41,193 nt of DNA from Parafrankia elaeagni (GTDB lineage: Bacteria; Actinomycetota; Actinomycetes; Frankiales; Frankiaceae). The DNA lies in NCBI RefSeq assembly GCF_000374165.1, contig NZ_KB893751.1:1-41193 (forward strand), given 5' to 3'. Under the pieces are notes generated by a model that was not told the origin of the DNA, made no database searches, and worked only from the letters and a program-made list of their open reading frames with translations. A program made the translations under genes and the position numbers. Each line of letters begins with the position of its first letter. Positions within the stretch are counted from its first letter, which is position 1. Shown here in pieces: positions 7,820 through 15,471 of the stretch.

Positions 7820-8337
7820 GGCGTCCTCCCCGTCATCGGTAGGGAGCTGTGGAGGTCGACACTCGCCCGCAGCCGGGCGAGCCCGCGGGAGGCCTGGCTC
7901 TTGACCGAGCCGACGCTGCAGCCCAGGGCGGCAGCCACCTCGGCCTCCGGCAGGTCGTCGAAGTAGCGCAGCACGAGCACCGCCCGCTGGCGGGCCGGCA
8001 GGGTCATGGGCGCGCGGATCAGCTCGTCGCGCGTCGACAGCCGATCCGCGTGGTCGGTCGGCCCGGCCCGGCCGTGTGGCCCCAGCGGCACCTCCCTGAC
8101 CCGGCTCCGTCGCCATCCGCTCGCCGCCGCGTTCACCAGAGCGTGGCGCACGTATGCCTCCGGATGGCCGGCTGACACCCGCGGCCAGTGCCGATAGGTG
8201 CGTTCCAGCGCCCCCTGGACCAGATCCTCCGCCGCGGAGTGGTCTGCGACCAGGAGGACGGCGCAGCGCAGCAGCCGGTCACCGGTGCGTGCGACGAACT
8301 CCTCGAACGCACGCTCATCGCGTTCCTCACCCGACAC
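7816..8337 (-). CDS. SigE-family RNA polymerase sigma factor
   Basis: Extracytoplasmic-function-like sigma factor of 173 residues in the small actinobacterial SigE family. Region 2 spans about FEEFVARTGDRLLRCAVLL to RHALVNAAAS, with DHSAAEDLVQGALERTY as the core-binding and -10 recognition part. Region 4 is LPARQRAVLVLRYFDDLPEA then VAAALGCSVGSVKSQASRGL, the -35-binding helix-turn-helix. GTG 8337 was chosen because family homology starts at once and GGAGAGG lies just upstream; the frame extends to 8751 without coding look. The stop overlaps the start of the damaged regulator gene (ATGA). Such pairs normally are a sigma factor and a membrane protein that controls it. With the partner broken, this sigma factor may be unregulated or itself decaying, though its frame is intact. 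Confidence 0.88.
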   Translation of the reverse strand: MSGEERDERAFEEFVARTGDRLLRCAVLLVADHSAAEDLVQGALERTYRHWPRVSAGHPEAYVRHALVNAAASGWRRSRVREVPLGPHGRAGPTDHADRLSTRDELIRAPMTLPARQRAVLVLRYFDDLPEAEVAAALGCSVGSVKSQASRGLARLRASVDLHSSLPMTGRTP

Positions 8338-8991
8338 GTCCTCTCCGCGCTCCTGCCCCTTCTGAACGCCACGGAGGCGCCCCAGGTTGACAGGCCCGGC
8401 CGACTTCGTCGCCCGAGGCGGTTTTCGCGTCACCGCGGCTCGGATGATCTCCGAGTTGCGCTCCGACGACGCAGGGAACAGCCATCCGTAGTCGGACGAA
8501 CGGCCGCGCGCGCTGATGGAGGACATGCTGGCCTGCAGCCGGGAGATCCTCGAGGAGGAGCACTCACATAACCGGGCGATCAGTCGAGCCCTGGCCGGCA
8601 TGGAGAACGACGCGGCCGAACAGCCGAAGCGTCGGCGAGCACACCGCCGATCGACAGCCCTCGGCAAACCGCCCGACAGAGTCCAGCCAGCTTTCGCCAG
8701 GAGACCCTCTACCGAGCCGGCCGCGCCGGGCCCCCATCCATCGCGGAGCACGCTGAAGGCCAGGAAACTGCGTCTACCCAGAACCCTTGGCCCTGCAGCC
8801 TGTCAGGCCTGCGTCGGGGCACATCCATCACGAAACGCACTAAAGGCCAGAAGGCCATAACCGCCCCGAAACCCGCATCCCCCGCAAGCCACACCAGGCC
8901 ACTCGGGGGGTATGGGGGGGCTAGGCCCCCCCAACCAACATGACACGACGCCCCGGTCCAGCCCCGCTGGACACATGCAGCCCAAGTCGTG
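8338..8991. other. 650-bp region with no convincing gene
   Basis: Between the sigma factor and tRNA-Arg I see no supported gene. A + strand frame at 8516-8860 begins MEDMLACSREILEEEHSHNR, which looks helical, but it loses coding character after about 50 codons and has no recognised relatives; it may be a relic. An imperfect direct repeat of about 32 bp, containing CATCCATC and AAGGCCAG, is found at 8734-8765 and 8823-8854. Confidence 0.45.
8914..8932 (-). terminator. hairpin downstream of tRNA-Arg
   Basis: Seven G, CTAGG, seven C gives a strong 7-bp G:C stem with a 5-nt loop. It lies about 60 nt past the 3' end of the tRNA gene in its direction of transcription, so it is a plausible tRNA transcript terminator. 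Confidence 0.5.
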
Positions 8992-9063
8992 TGCCCCCGG
9001 CAGGATTCGAACCTGCGCACCCGCCTCCGGAGGGCGGTGCTCTATCCCCTGAGCTACGGGGGC
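8992..9063 (-). tRNA. tRNA-Arg (anticodon CCG)
   Basis: Read on the minus strand this 72-nt gene folds as a full cloverleaf. The acceptor stem is GCCCCCG/CGGGGGC with discriminator A, the D arm GCTC-AGGGGATA-GAGC, the anticodon arm CCGCC-CTCCGGA-GGCGG, and the T arm GCAGG-TTCGAAT-CCTGC. The anticodon CCG reads CGG, a common arginine codon in GC-rich genomes. The CCA end is not encoded. A possible -10 box TACGGT lies at 9082-9087. It is about 565 bp from argS and transcribed away from it, with a response regulator gene between. Confidence 0.97.
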
Positions 9064-9124
9064 TCCAGGGCAAGCAGGCATACCGTACCAGGTGGGATCG
9101 GCAGACTGCGCAACCCGGTGCCCG

Positions 9125-9130
9125 TAAGCT
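9125..9130 (+). promoter_or_regulatory. -10 box TAAGCT of the response regulator gene (leaderless)
   Basis: TAAGCT is followed by 6 nt and then the GTG start at 9137, so transcription would begin at or next to the start codon. No ribosome-binding site and no clear -35 box are visible. Confidence 0.5.
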
Positions 9131-9136
9131 TCGCCC

Positions 9137-9523
9137 GTGTACTTCACCGCCCCCAGGGTGCTCGTCGTGGACGACGATGCCGTGATCCGTCAGCTCGTGG
9201 TCGTCAACCTCGAACTGGAAGGCTTCGAGGTGCACACCGCGGTGGACGGGGCTGACTGCCTCGAGCGGGTCCACGAGATCGCGCCGCAGGTGATCACGCT
9301 CGACATCATGATGCCGCGGGTGAACGGCTGGGATGTCGCCGCGCGGCTGCGGGACGACCCGGCCACCGCCGGCATCAAGGTGATCATGCTGACGGCGCGC
9401 GCGCAGGAGGCGGACGTGAAACGCGGCGCCCGCCTGGGTGTGGACTACTACCTGACGAAGCCGTTCGATCCGGACATGCTGATCGGCGTGGTCAGCCGGC
9501 TCGCGGCGGGTCAGCCGGTCTGA
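9137..9523 (+). CDS. stand-alone response regulator (receiver domain only)
   Basis: A CheY-like receiver of 128 residues with no output domain. All key residues are present: acidic pocket Asp12-Asp14 (VLVVDDDA), phospho-acceptor Asp56 (TLDIMMPRVNGWD), Thr86 (MLTAR) and Lys108 (LTKPFDPD). It should accept phosphate from a histidine kinase and pass the signal by protein contact, but no kinase gene is in the window. GTG 9137 was chosen because homology starts at once and TAAGCT 6 nt upstream fits a leaderless start. It lies divergent from tRNA-Arg and 104 bp before argS on the same strand. Confidence 0.93.
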   Translation: MYFTAPRVLVVDDDAVIRQLVVVNLELEGFEVHTAVDGADCLERVHEIAPQVITLDIMMPRVNGWDVAARLRDDPATAGIKVIMLTARAQEADVKRGARLGVDYYLTKPFDPDMLIGVVSRLAAGQPV

Positions 9524-9615
9524 CGTCCGGGCGTGGCCCGGTGCGGCGCGCCGCCGGTTGCGGGGTCGGGGTCGGGCCGGGGGCGCGCGGCGACCGGATT
9601 GGTCGGGCGCGCCGA

Positions 9616-9621
9616 TAGCAT
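9616..9621 (+). promoter_or_regulatory. -10 box TAGCAT of argS (leaderless)
   Basis: TAGCAT lies 6 nt before the argS ATG at 9628 and no Shine-Dalgarno sequence intervenes, so the argS mRNA probably starts at or near the A of ATG. No -35 box is obvious. Confidence 0.55.
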
Positions 9622-9627
9622 CGCGAC

Positions 9628-11331
9628 ATGACCCCCGCCGAGCTGGCCGACTCCATCGTTGCGGCCGTTCGTGATGCCGTCGCCAACGGCGAGCTCGACG
9701 TGGCCGTGCCTGCCGCGGTCACCGTCGAGCGCCCGCGGCAGCCCGAGCACGGCGACTACGCGTCGCCGGTCGCCCTGCAGCTCGCGAAGGCGGCTCGCCG
9801 CCCGCCGCGGGCGGTGGCTGATCTGCTCGCGGCGCGGCTGCGAACGGATCCGGGTGTGGCCGCGGTCGAGGTGGCCGGCCCGGGGTTCCTGAACATCCGG
9901 CTGGCCGGCGCGGCTATGGGCGGCATCGCCCGGTCGATCGTGGGCGCCGGTGCGGCGTATGGCCGGGCGGCTGCCGCACGTGGTGTCCGGGTGAACCTGG
10001 AGTTCGTCAGTTCGAATCCGACGGGTCCGGTGACGCTGGCGTCGGCGCGCTGGGCGGCGGTCGGTGACGCGCTGGCCCAGGTGATGTCGGCAGCCGGTTT
10101 CGAGGTCGGCACCGAGTACTACGTGAACGACGCCGGGGTGCAGGTCGAGCGGTTCGGCGCGTCGATCCTGGCGGCGCTGCGCGGTGAGCCGGCGCCCGCG
10201 GAGGGGTACCACGGCGCCTATGTCGCCGAGATCGCGACGAGGGTCCAGGCGGCGAATCCGGCGCTGGAGCAGCTGGTCGGGGCGGGTTCCGACGGGGCTG
10301 GCGCCGACGACAAGGCGCTGGCGGTGTGCGCCCGCGACGGCGTCGAGATCATGCTGGCGGAGATCCGGTCGACGCTTTCCGGGTTCGGTGTCGAGTTCGA
10401 CCTGTGGAAGTCGGAGCGCAGCCTGCACGACGCGGGTGAGCTGACCGCCGCGGTGGCGGAGCTCCGTGCGAAGGGCCATGTCTTCGAGGCGGACGGCGCG
10501 GTCTGGCTGCGTACCACCGACTTCGGTGACGACAAGGACCGGGCGCTGGTCAAGAGCGACGGGCGGCCGACCTATTTCTGCGCCGACGCGGCCTACTATC
10601 GGGACAAGCGCCGCCGGGGGTTCGACCGGCTCTGCTACCTGCTGGGTGCCGACCATCACGGCTACATCGGCCGGCTGCGGGCCATCGCGGCGTGTTTCGG
10701 GGACGATCCCGAGCAGACCCTCGACGTGATCATCGGCCAGATGGTGACGCTGTCCCGGGGCGGCGAGGCCGTCAAGATGTCGAAGCGGGCCGGAACTTTC
10801 CTCACCCTGGACGACCTCGTGGGCGCGGTCGGGGTCGACGCGGCACGCTACTCGCTGGTCCGGGCGTCGATGGACTCCGCGCTCGACCTGGACCTCGATG
10901 TGATCGCCCGGCAGACCAGCGACAATCCGGTCTTCTACGTCCAGTACGCGCACGCGCGGATCAGCTCACTGATCCGCAACGCGGCCGCGCTGGGCCTGGC
11001 GACGTCGGCGGACGAGGCGTTCGACGCCGCTTCGGTCGACGTCTCGCTGCTCAGCCATCCGCGGGAGGTCGATCTGATCCGGGCACTGGGTGAGCTGCCG
11101 CGGGTCGTCGAGACGGCGGCGACGCTGCGTGCCCCGCACCGCATAGCCCGGTACCTGGAGGAGACAGCCGGGACATATCACCGTTTCTACGACTCCTGCC
11201 GGGTGCTTCCCCAGGGCGACGAGGAGCCCACGGCGGTGACGGCCGCCCGGCTGCTGCTGGTTGAGGCCACCCGGGTGGTCCTGGCGAACGGGCTGCGTCT
11301 GCTCGGCGTCAGCGCGCCGGAACGGATGTGA
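9628..11331 (+). CDS. argS: arginyl-tRNA synthetase with altered HIGH motif
   Basis: Charges tRNA-Arg with arginine. The 567-residue protein has the N-terminal additional domain (about 1-110), a class I catalytic core, KMSKRAGTF (383-391), [12 protein letters not shown], and the C-terminal anticodon-binding DALR domain from [12 protein letters not shown] to LGVSAPERM at the end. The class I HIGH signature, HIGG in mycobacterial relatives after NPTGPI, is TLAS here ([10 protein letters not shown], 130-139), losing the ATP-binding His although the flanks are conserved ([10 protein letters not shown]). The frame is otherwise intact with strong codon bias, so it is probably the working enzyme of this lineage. 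Promoter and leaderless start lie just upstream. hom follows after 7 bp; its ribosome site overlaps the argS stop, so they are likely one operon. Confidence 0.95.
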   Translation: MTPAELADSIVAAVRDAVANGELDVAVPAAVTVERPRQPEHGDYASPVALQLAKAARRPPRAVADLLAARLRTDPGVAAVEVAGPGFLNIRLAGAAMGGIARSIVGAGAAYGRAAAARGVRVNLEFVSSNPTGPVTLASARWAAVGDALAQVMSAAGFEVGTEYYVNDAGVQVERFGASILAALRGEPAPAEGYHGAYVAEIATRVQAANPALEQLVGAGSDGAGADDKALAVCARDGVEIMLAEIRSTLSGFGVEFDLWKSERSLHDAGELTAAVAELRAKGHVFEADGAVWLRTTDFGDDKDRALVKSDGRPTYFCADAAYYRDKRRRGFDRLCYLLGADHHGYIGRLRAIAACFGDDPEQTLDVIIGQMVTLSRGGEAVKMSKRAGTFLTLDDLVGAVGVDAARYSLVRASMDSALDLDLDVIARQTSDNPVFYVQYAHARISSLIRNAAALGLATSADEAFDAASVDVSLLSHPREVDLIRALGELPRVVETAATLRAPHRIARYLEETAGTYHRFYDSCRVLPQGDEEPTAVTAARLLLVEATRVVLANGLRLLGVSAPERM

Positions 11332-11338
11332 GGGGCGA

Positions 11339-12676
11339 ATGACGACTGACGGGGGCCGCGGGGCCGACAGCCCGCCGAGTGCCGACCGCCCGCTGAGGAT
11401 CGCGATGCTCGGGTGCGGCGTCGTCGGTTCCGAGGTGGTGCGCCTGCTGGGCATCCATTCCGACGAGCTGGCCGCCCGGGTCGGTACCCCGCTGGAGATC
11501 GCCGGGATCGCGGTTCGCGACCCTGGTCGGGTCCGCGGGGCGGCCGTCGACCGGGAGCTGCTCACCACCGACGCGGACGCGCTGATCGCCCGGAACGACG
11601 TCGACATCGTGATCGAGGTGGTCGGCGGGATCGAGCCGGCGCGCACCTGGCTGCTGTCGGCGCTGCGGTCGGGCAAGTCGGTGGTCAGCGCGAACAAGGC
11701 GCTGCTCGCCACGCACGGCTCGACGCTGCACGACGCGGCGGCCGCGGCCGGCGTCGACCTCTACTACGAGGCGGCGGTGGCCGGCGCGATCCCGCTGCTG
11801 CGCCCGTTGCGCGAGAGCCTGGCCGGGGACCGGATCCGCCGTGTCCTCGGCATCGTCAACGGCACGACGAACTACATCCTGACCCGGATGGACGAGACCG
11901 GGGCCTCGTTCGCCGAGGCACTGGCCGAAGCCGGGGAGCTCGGGTACGCGGAGGCTGATCCGTCCGCCGACATCGACGGCTTCGACGCCGCCGCGAAGGC
12001 CGCGATCATCGCCCAGCTGGCCTTCCACACCCCGGTGACCATCGACGACGTCTACCGGGAGGGCATCGGCGCGGTGACCGCCGCCGACATCGCCAGCGCC
12101 CGGGAGCTCGGCTGCACGATCAAGGCCCTGGTGATCGCGGAACGCGCTGGCGACCGCCCCGGCATCAGCCTGCGGGTCCACCCGGCGATGATCCCCCGCT
12201 CGCATCCGCTCGCCGGGGTGCGTGAGGCGTTCAACGCGGTCTTCGTGGAGGCGGAGGCCGCCGGGCAGCTGATGTTCTACGGCCGCGGCGCGGGCGGCGC
12301 GCCGACGGCGTCGGCGGTGCTCGGCGACGTGGTCGCGGTCGCCCGCAACCGCGTCGCGGGACGGCAGGGGCCGGGGGAGTCCGCGTACGCGGCGCTTCCG
12401 ATCCTGCCGATGGGCCCGACGGTGACCAGCTATCACGTGCAGCTCGACGTCACGGACAAGGCCGGCGTGCTGGCCGCGGTCGCCGGTGCGTTCGCACGGC
12501 ACGATGTCTCCATCAGAAGTGTTCGGCAGGACGGCCGTGGCGACGACGCCAGCCTGGTCCTGGTCACCCATCCGGCCGCGGACGCGGCGCTGTCCGCCAC
12601 CGTCGAGGACCTGCGGGTTCTCGACGGCGTGCGGGCCGTGTCGGGCGTGGTGCGGGTCGAGGGAGTTGAGTCATGA
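11339..12676 (+). CDS. hom: homoserine dehydrogenase
   Basis: NAD(P)H-dependent reduction of aspartate semialdehyde to homoserine, the branch toward threonine and methionine. 445 residues: Rossmann motif LGCGVVG (24-30), SANKALLA, the catalytic region [14 protein letters not shown] and [20 protein letters not shown], and a C-terminal ACT domain (about 360-440, [20 protein letters not shown]), the usual site of threonine feedback inhibition. ATG 11339 has GAGGGG just upstream, overlapping the argS stop codon. The stop overlaps the thrC start by 4 bp. In many actinomycetes lysA lies between argS and hom; here it does not. An N-terminal tail of about 18 residues precedes the fold. Confidence 0.97.
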   Translation: MTTDGGRGADSPPSADRPLRIAMLGCGVVGSEVVRLLGIHSDELAARVGTPLEIAGIAVRDPGRVRGAAVDRELLTTDADALIARNDVDIVIEVVGGIEPARTWLLSALRSGKSVVSANKALLATHGSTLHDAAAAAGVDLYYEAAVAGAIPLLRPLRESLAGDRIRRVLGIVNGTTNYILTRMDETGASFAEALAEAGELGYAEADPSADIDGFDAAAKAAIIAQLAFHTPVTIDDVYREGIGAVTAADIASARELGCTIKALVIAERAGDRPGISLRVHPAMIPRSHPLAGVREAFNAVFVEAEAAGQLMFYGRGAGGAPTASAVLGDVVAVARNRVAGRQGPGESAYAALPILPMGPTVTSYHVQLDVTDKAGVLAAVAGAFARHDVSIRSVRQDGRGDDASLVLVTHPAADAALSATVEDLRVLDGVRAVSGVVRVEGVES

Positions 12677-13806
12677 CCGCGGTGTCGTCGACGCCGGTAT
12701 CGAGTGGACCGGGCACGCCGGGTGGGTCGGATGCCTCCGGGCACCTGCCCCGGGCCTGGCGAGGAATCATCGAGGAGTACCGGCACCGGCTTCCGGTCAC
12801 CATGGACACGCCGGTGGTCACCCTGCGGGAGGGGGGCACCCCTCTTCTGCACGCGGACCACCTCTCCGAGCTGACCGGATGTGATGTTCATCTCAAAGTG
12901 GAGGGCGCCAACCCCACCGGCTCCTTCAAGGACCGCGGGATGACGGTCGCGATCAGCCGCGCCGTGGGGGAGGGCTCCCAGGTCGTCATCTGCGCCTCGA
13001 CCGGGAACACCTCGGCCTCCGCCGCCGCCTACGCCGCGCGGGCCGGGCTCACCTGCGCGGTCCTCGTGCCCAGCGGCAAGATCGCGCTGGGCAAGCTCGC
13101 CCAGGCGCTGGTCCACGGGGCACGGCTGCTCCAGGTCGACGGATCGTTCGACGACTGCCTGCGGGTCGCGCGCGAGCTGGCCGACACCTTCCCCGTCACC
13201 CTGGTCAACTCGGTCAACCCCTACCGCCTCGAGGGCCAGAAGACCGCGGCCTTCGAGATCGTGGAAGCCCTCGGGCAGGCACCGGACATCCACTGCCTGC
13301 CCGTGGGGAACGCGGGGAACATCACGGCCTACTGGCGCGGTTACGTGGAGGACGACACCCGGGCCGGTACCGGGCGCCCGCGCATGTTCGGCTTCCAGGC
13401 CGCCGGAGCGGCGCCGATCGTCCGTGGCGAGGTGGTCACCTCCCCGCAGACCATCGCCACGGCGATCCGCATCGGCAATCCGGCGTCCTGGGACTTCGCG
13501 ACCGACGCACGGGACGCCTCCGGAGGCCTCATCGACGCCGTCAACGACCGCCAGATCCTGGCGGCCTACCGCCTGCTGGCCCGCCGGGAGGGTGTCTTCG
13601 TGGAGCCGTCGAGTGCCGCGAGTGTCGCCGGGCTGCTGGCAACACACGCCGACGGCCGGCTGGACCCGGGCCAGCGGGTGGTGTGCACGGTCACCGGCAA
13701 CGGCCTGAAGGACCCCGACTGGGCCATCAGCGGTGCCGCGAAGCCCGAGACCATCCCGCCGACCGTTGCCGGGGCGGCCGAGGCGCTCGGCCTGCGCGGC
13801 CTGTGA
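12673..13806 (+). CDS. thrC: threonine synthase
   Basis: Pyridoxal-phosphate enzyme converting O-phosphohomoserine to threonine, the last step of the pathway. 377 residues. The PLP Lys86 is in [12 protein letters not shown]; the phosphate-binding glycine loop is visible as [13 protein letters not shown], and [18 protein letters not shown] precedes it. An N-terminal tail of about 25 residues, rich in Ser, Gly and Pro, precedes the fold. The start overlaps the hom stop (ATGA) and the stop overlaps the thrB start (GTGA), so hom-thrC-thrB are translationally coupled. Confidence 0.97.
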   Translation: MTAVSSTPVSSGPGTPGGSDASGHLPRAWRGIIEEYRHRLPVTMDTPVVTLREGGTPLLHADHLSELTGCDVHLKVEGANPTGSFKDRGMTVAISRAVGEGSQVVICASTGNTSASAAAYAARAGLTCAVLVPSGKIALGKLAQALVHGARLLQVDGSFDDCLRVARELADTFPVTLVNSVNPYRLEGQKTAAFEIVEALGQAPDIHCLPVGNAGNITAYWRGYVEDDTRAGTGRPRMFGFQAAGAAPIVRGEVVTSPQTIATAIRIGNPASWDFATDARDASGGLIDAVNDRQILAAYRLLARREGVFVEPSSAASVAGLLATHADGRLDPGQRVVCTVTGNGLKDPDWAISGAAKPETIPPTVAGAAEALGLRGL

Positions 13807-14942
13807 CGGCCGTCGACCGCCGCGGCGCCAGCTCCACCGACGGCACCAGCTCCACCGGCGGCACCGTCGCGGCCGGTGCCGCCGGTGCCGCCGGGATCCC
13901 GGCTCCCACCGAGCCGCTCTCCGGGCCGCGGCACGACGGCGCGGCGCAGGTCGTGGCGGTGCGGGGGGCGGCGGAGACCGGCACGGCGGCGGAGACCGGC
14001 ACGGCGGCGGGGGAGGCGCCGGCCGGTGCGGTCCGTCTGCTGGTGCCGGCGTCGAGCGCGAACCTCGGGCCGGGCTTCGACGCCCTGGGTCTCGCACTGG
14101 GCCTGTACGACGACGTGTCCGTGCGGCTGACGTCCACCGGCCTCACCGTCGACACCGTCGGGGCGGACACCGTCCCCGCCGACGAGGCGCATCTCGTGGT
14201 GCGGTCCATCCGCGCCACCTTCGACGAGCTGGGGCTGCCGCAGCCCGGCCTGGCGCTGCGGTGCGTGAACCGGATCCCGCACGGCCGGGGGCTCGGCTCC
14301 TCGGCCGCCGCCATCGTGGCGGGCGTGGTGGCTGCCGACGCGCTCGCCGGCTCCCCGCTGGGCCCGGCCGGGCTGCTGCGGGTGGCGACGGCGATCGAGG
14401 GCCATCCGGACAACGTGGCGGCCGCTCTGCTGGGTGGCCTCACCGTGGCCTGGTACGAGGCCGGGGTGCCGCGGGCGGTGCGGGTCGCGCCGCCGGCCGA
14501 GGTGCGGCCCGTGCTTTTCGTCCCGTCGGTCCGGCAGTCGACCGAGCAGGCCCGGGGTGCGCTGCCGGAGCGGGTTCCGCATGCCGACGCCGCCGTGAAC
14601 GCCGGCCGGGCCGCCCTGCTGGCCCTCGCGCTCAGCGCCGCCGAGCCGGCGGCGGGTGAGGGCACGGAGCGTTCGAAGCTGCTGCTGGCCGCCACCGAGG
14701 ACCGGTTGCATCAGCCGTACCGGCTGCCGGCCCAGCCCGCCTCGGCCGATCTGGTGGCGCGGCTGCGCGCGGAGGGCGTTCCCGCGGCGCTCTCGGGGTC
14801 CGGGCCGTCCGTGGTCGCGCTGGCGGTCGGCGGCGGCCAGGCGGCCGCGGCGATCGGGGTGCCCGCGCCGGGCTTCTCCGTGATCCCGCTGACAGTCGAC
14901 ACCGAGGGTGCGCGGCTCCAGCCCCTCGACTCCAAGGGGTAG
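13803..14942 (+). CDS. thrB: homoserine kinase with low-complexity N-terminal tail
   Basis: ATP-dependent phosphorylation of homoserine (GHMP kinase family), supplying the ThrC substrate. The kinase begins at about residue 76 with [20 protein letters not shown] and has the ATP loop [10 protein letters not shown] (161-170) and a C-terminal [15 protein letters not shown] motif. GTG 13803 overlaps the thrC stop and makes 379 residues, with a 75-residue Ala/Gly/Thr-rich tail that includes an exact 18-bp tandem repeat. GHMP homoserine kinases are usually near 300 residues, so either the tail is a lineage feature or translation starts inside it; overlap with thrC favours 13803. It ends the threonine cluster. 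Confidence 0.93.
   Translation: MTAVDRRGASSTDGTSSTGGTVAAGAAGAAGIPAPTEPLSGPRHDGAAQVVAVRGAAETGTAAETGTAAGEAPAGAVRLLVPASSANLGPGFDALGLALGLYDDVSVRLTSTGLTVDTVGADTVPADEAHLVVRSIRATFDELGLPQPGLALRCVNRIPHGRGLGSSAAAIVAGVVAADALAGSPLGPAGLLRVATAIEGHPDNVAAALLGGLTVAWYEAGVPRAVRVAPPAEVRPVLFVPSVRQSTEQARGALPERVPHADAAVNAGRAALLALALSAAEPAAGEGTERSKLLLAATEDRLHQPYRLPAQPASADLVARLRAEGVPAALSGSGPSVVALAVGGGQAAAAIGVPAPGFSVIPLTVDTEGARLQPLDSKG
13971..14006 (+). repeat. 18-bp tandem repeat in thrB
   Basis: GCGGAGACCGGCACGGCG occurs twice exactly, encoding AETGTA twice in the N-terminal tail of homoserine kinase. It is in frame, so copy changes would not break the gene. Confidence 0.9.
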
Positions 14943-15471
14943 CGCTTCCACTCCGCATGGTGTACTAATGGCGCCGTCCGGGTGGGTTCAGCGCCGCGGA
15001 GGGGTGCCGGGCGGTCATCGGAGAGTCCCTCGTGGCGTCATCGAGAGATCCAGAGGTCTCTAGGTTGTTGCCGACGTGTCTCCGTCTGGATAGTCTGATG
15101 ACTGCACCCGCTGCCGCCGCGGCGCGTGCTCGCCCCGCCAGCCTGATCTGGTCCGCAGTTTTGATCAGGTCCGCAGTGGCGGCCAAGCTGCAGTGGAGCC
15201 TCACGGCAGCGGTCGGCCGCACACGGTGGCCGGTCCTGGTCAGGGATCCCGGTGCTTCAAGCCTCGTCGCCGTTGCCTCGGCTGGCGTACCGGCACTCGT
15301 CGGCGGGAAATCGGGTTCGCTCGCGGCTGTCGGCCGTCAGCGCCTTTGATGGGCGCGATGCTCGCCGTTCAAAGGGTGCTGCATCTCCTTACATCCGGCA
15401 TGCGCGCAGGCGAAGAAAATCCACACGCTACGCCCGGCCCGAGAAGCCGGTTCCTTCCAGGAAGGAAAACC
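14943..15471 (+). other. long leader region of rho
   Basis: About 530 bp between thrB and rho without a convincing gene. It holds a good promoter candidate at 15068-15096, which would give a leader of about 370 nt, and a direct repeat GGTCCGCAGT at 15149-15158 and 15169-15178. Part of the leader is open in the rho frame from 15193, but codon quality is poor. A + strand frame at 15032-15349 was also judged non-coding. Long rho leaders are known in other bacteria and can serve autoregulation; that role is inferred here. Confidence 0.5.
15068..15096 (+). promoter_or_regulatory. candidate promoter of rho
   Basis: TTGCCG (15068-15073), a 17-bp spacer, then TAGTCT (15091-15096). Spacing is optimal for the main vegetative sigma factor and both boxes fit actinobacterial consensus forms moderately well. 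Confidence 0.55.

Noticed and set aside
8516-8860. 114-codon + strand frame with a helical N-terminus
   Set aside because: Only the first 50 codons look coding, there is no family likeness, and direct repeats lie in the second half. Kept only as a possible relic.
13683-13802. upstream extension of thrB into thrC
   Set aside because: The frame is open but would overlap thrC by 120 bp; the GTGA junction matches the coupling seen for hom-thrC.
14941-14970. promoter at TACTAA (14963-14968) after thrB
   Set aside because: No -35 box at a workable distance and no extended -10; the pair at 15068-15096 is better.
15032-15349. 105-codon frame in the rho leader
   Set aside because: No ribosome site, weak codon bias, and it overlaps the best promoter candidate; treated as leader.
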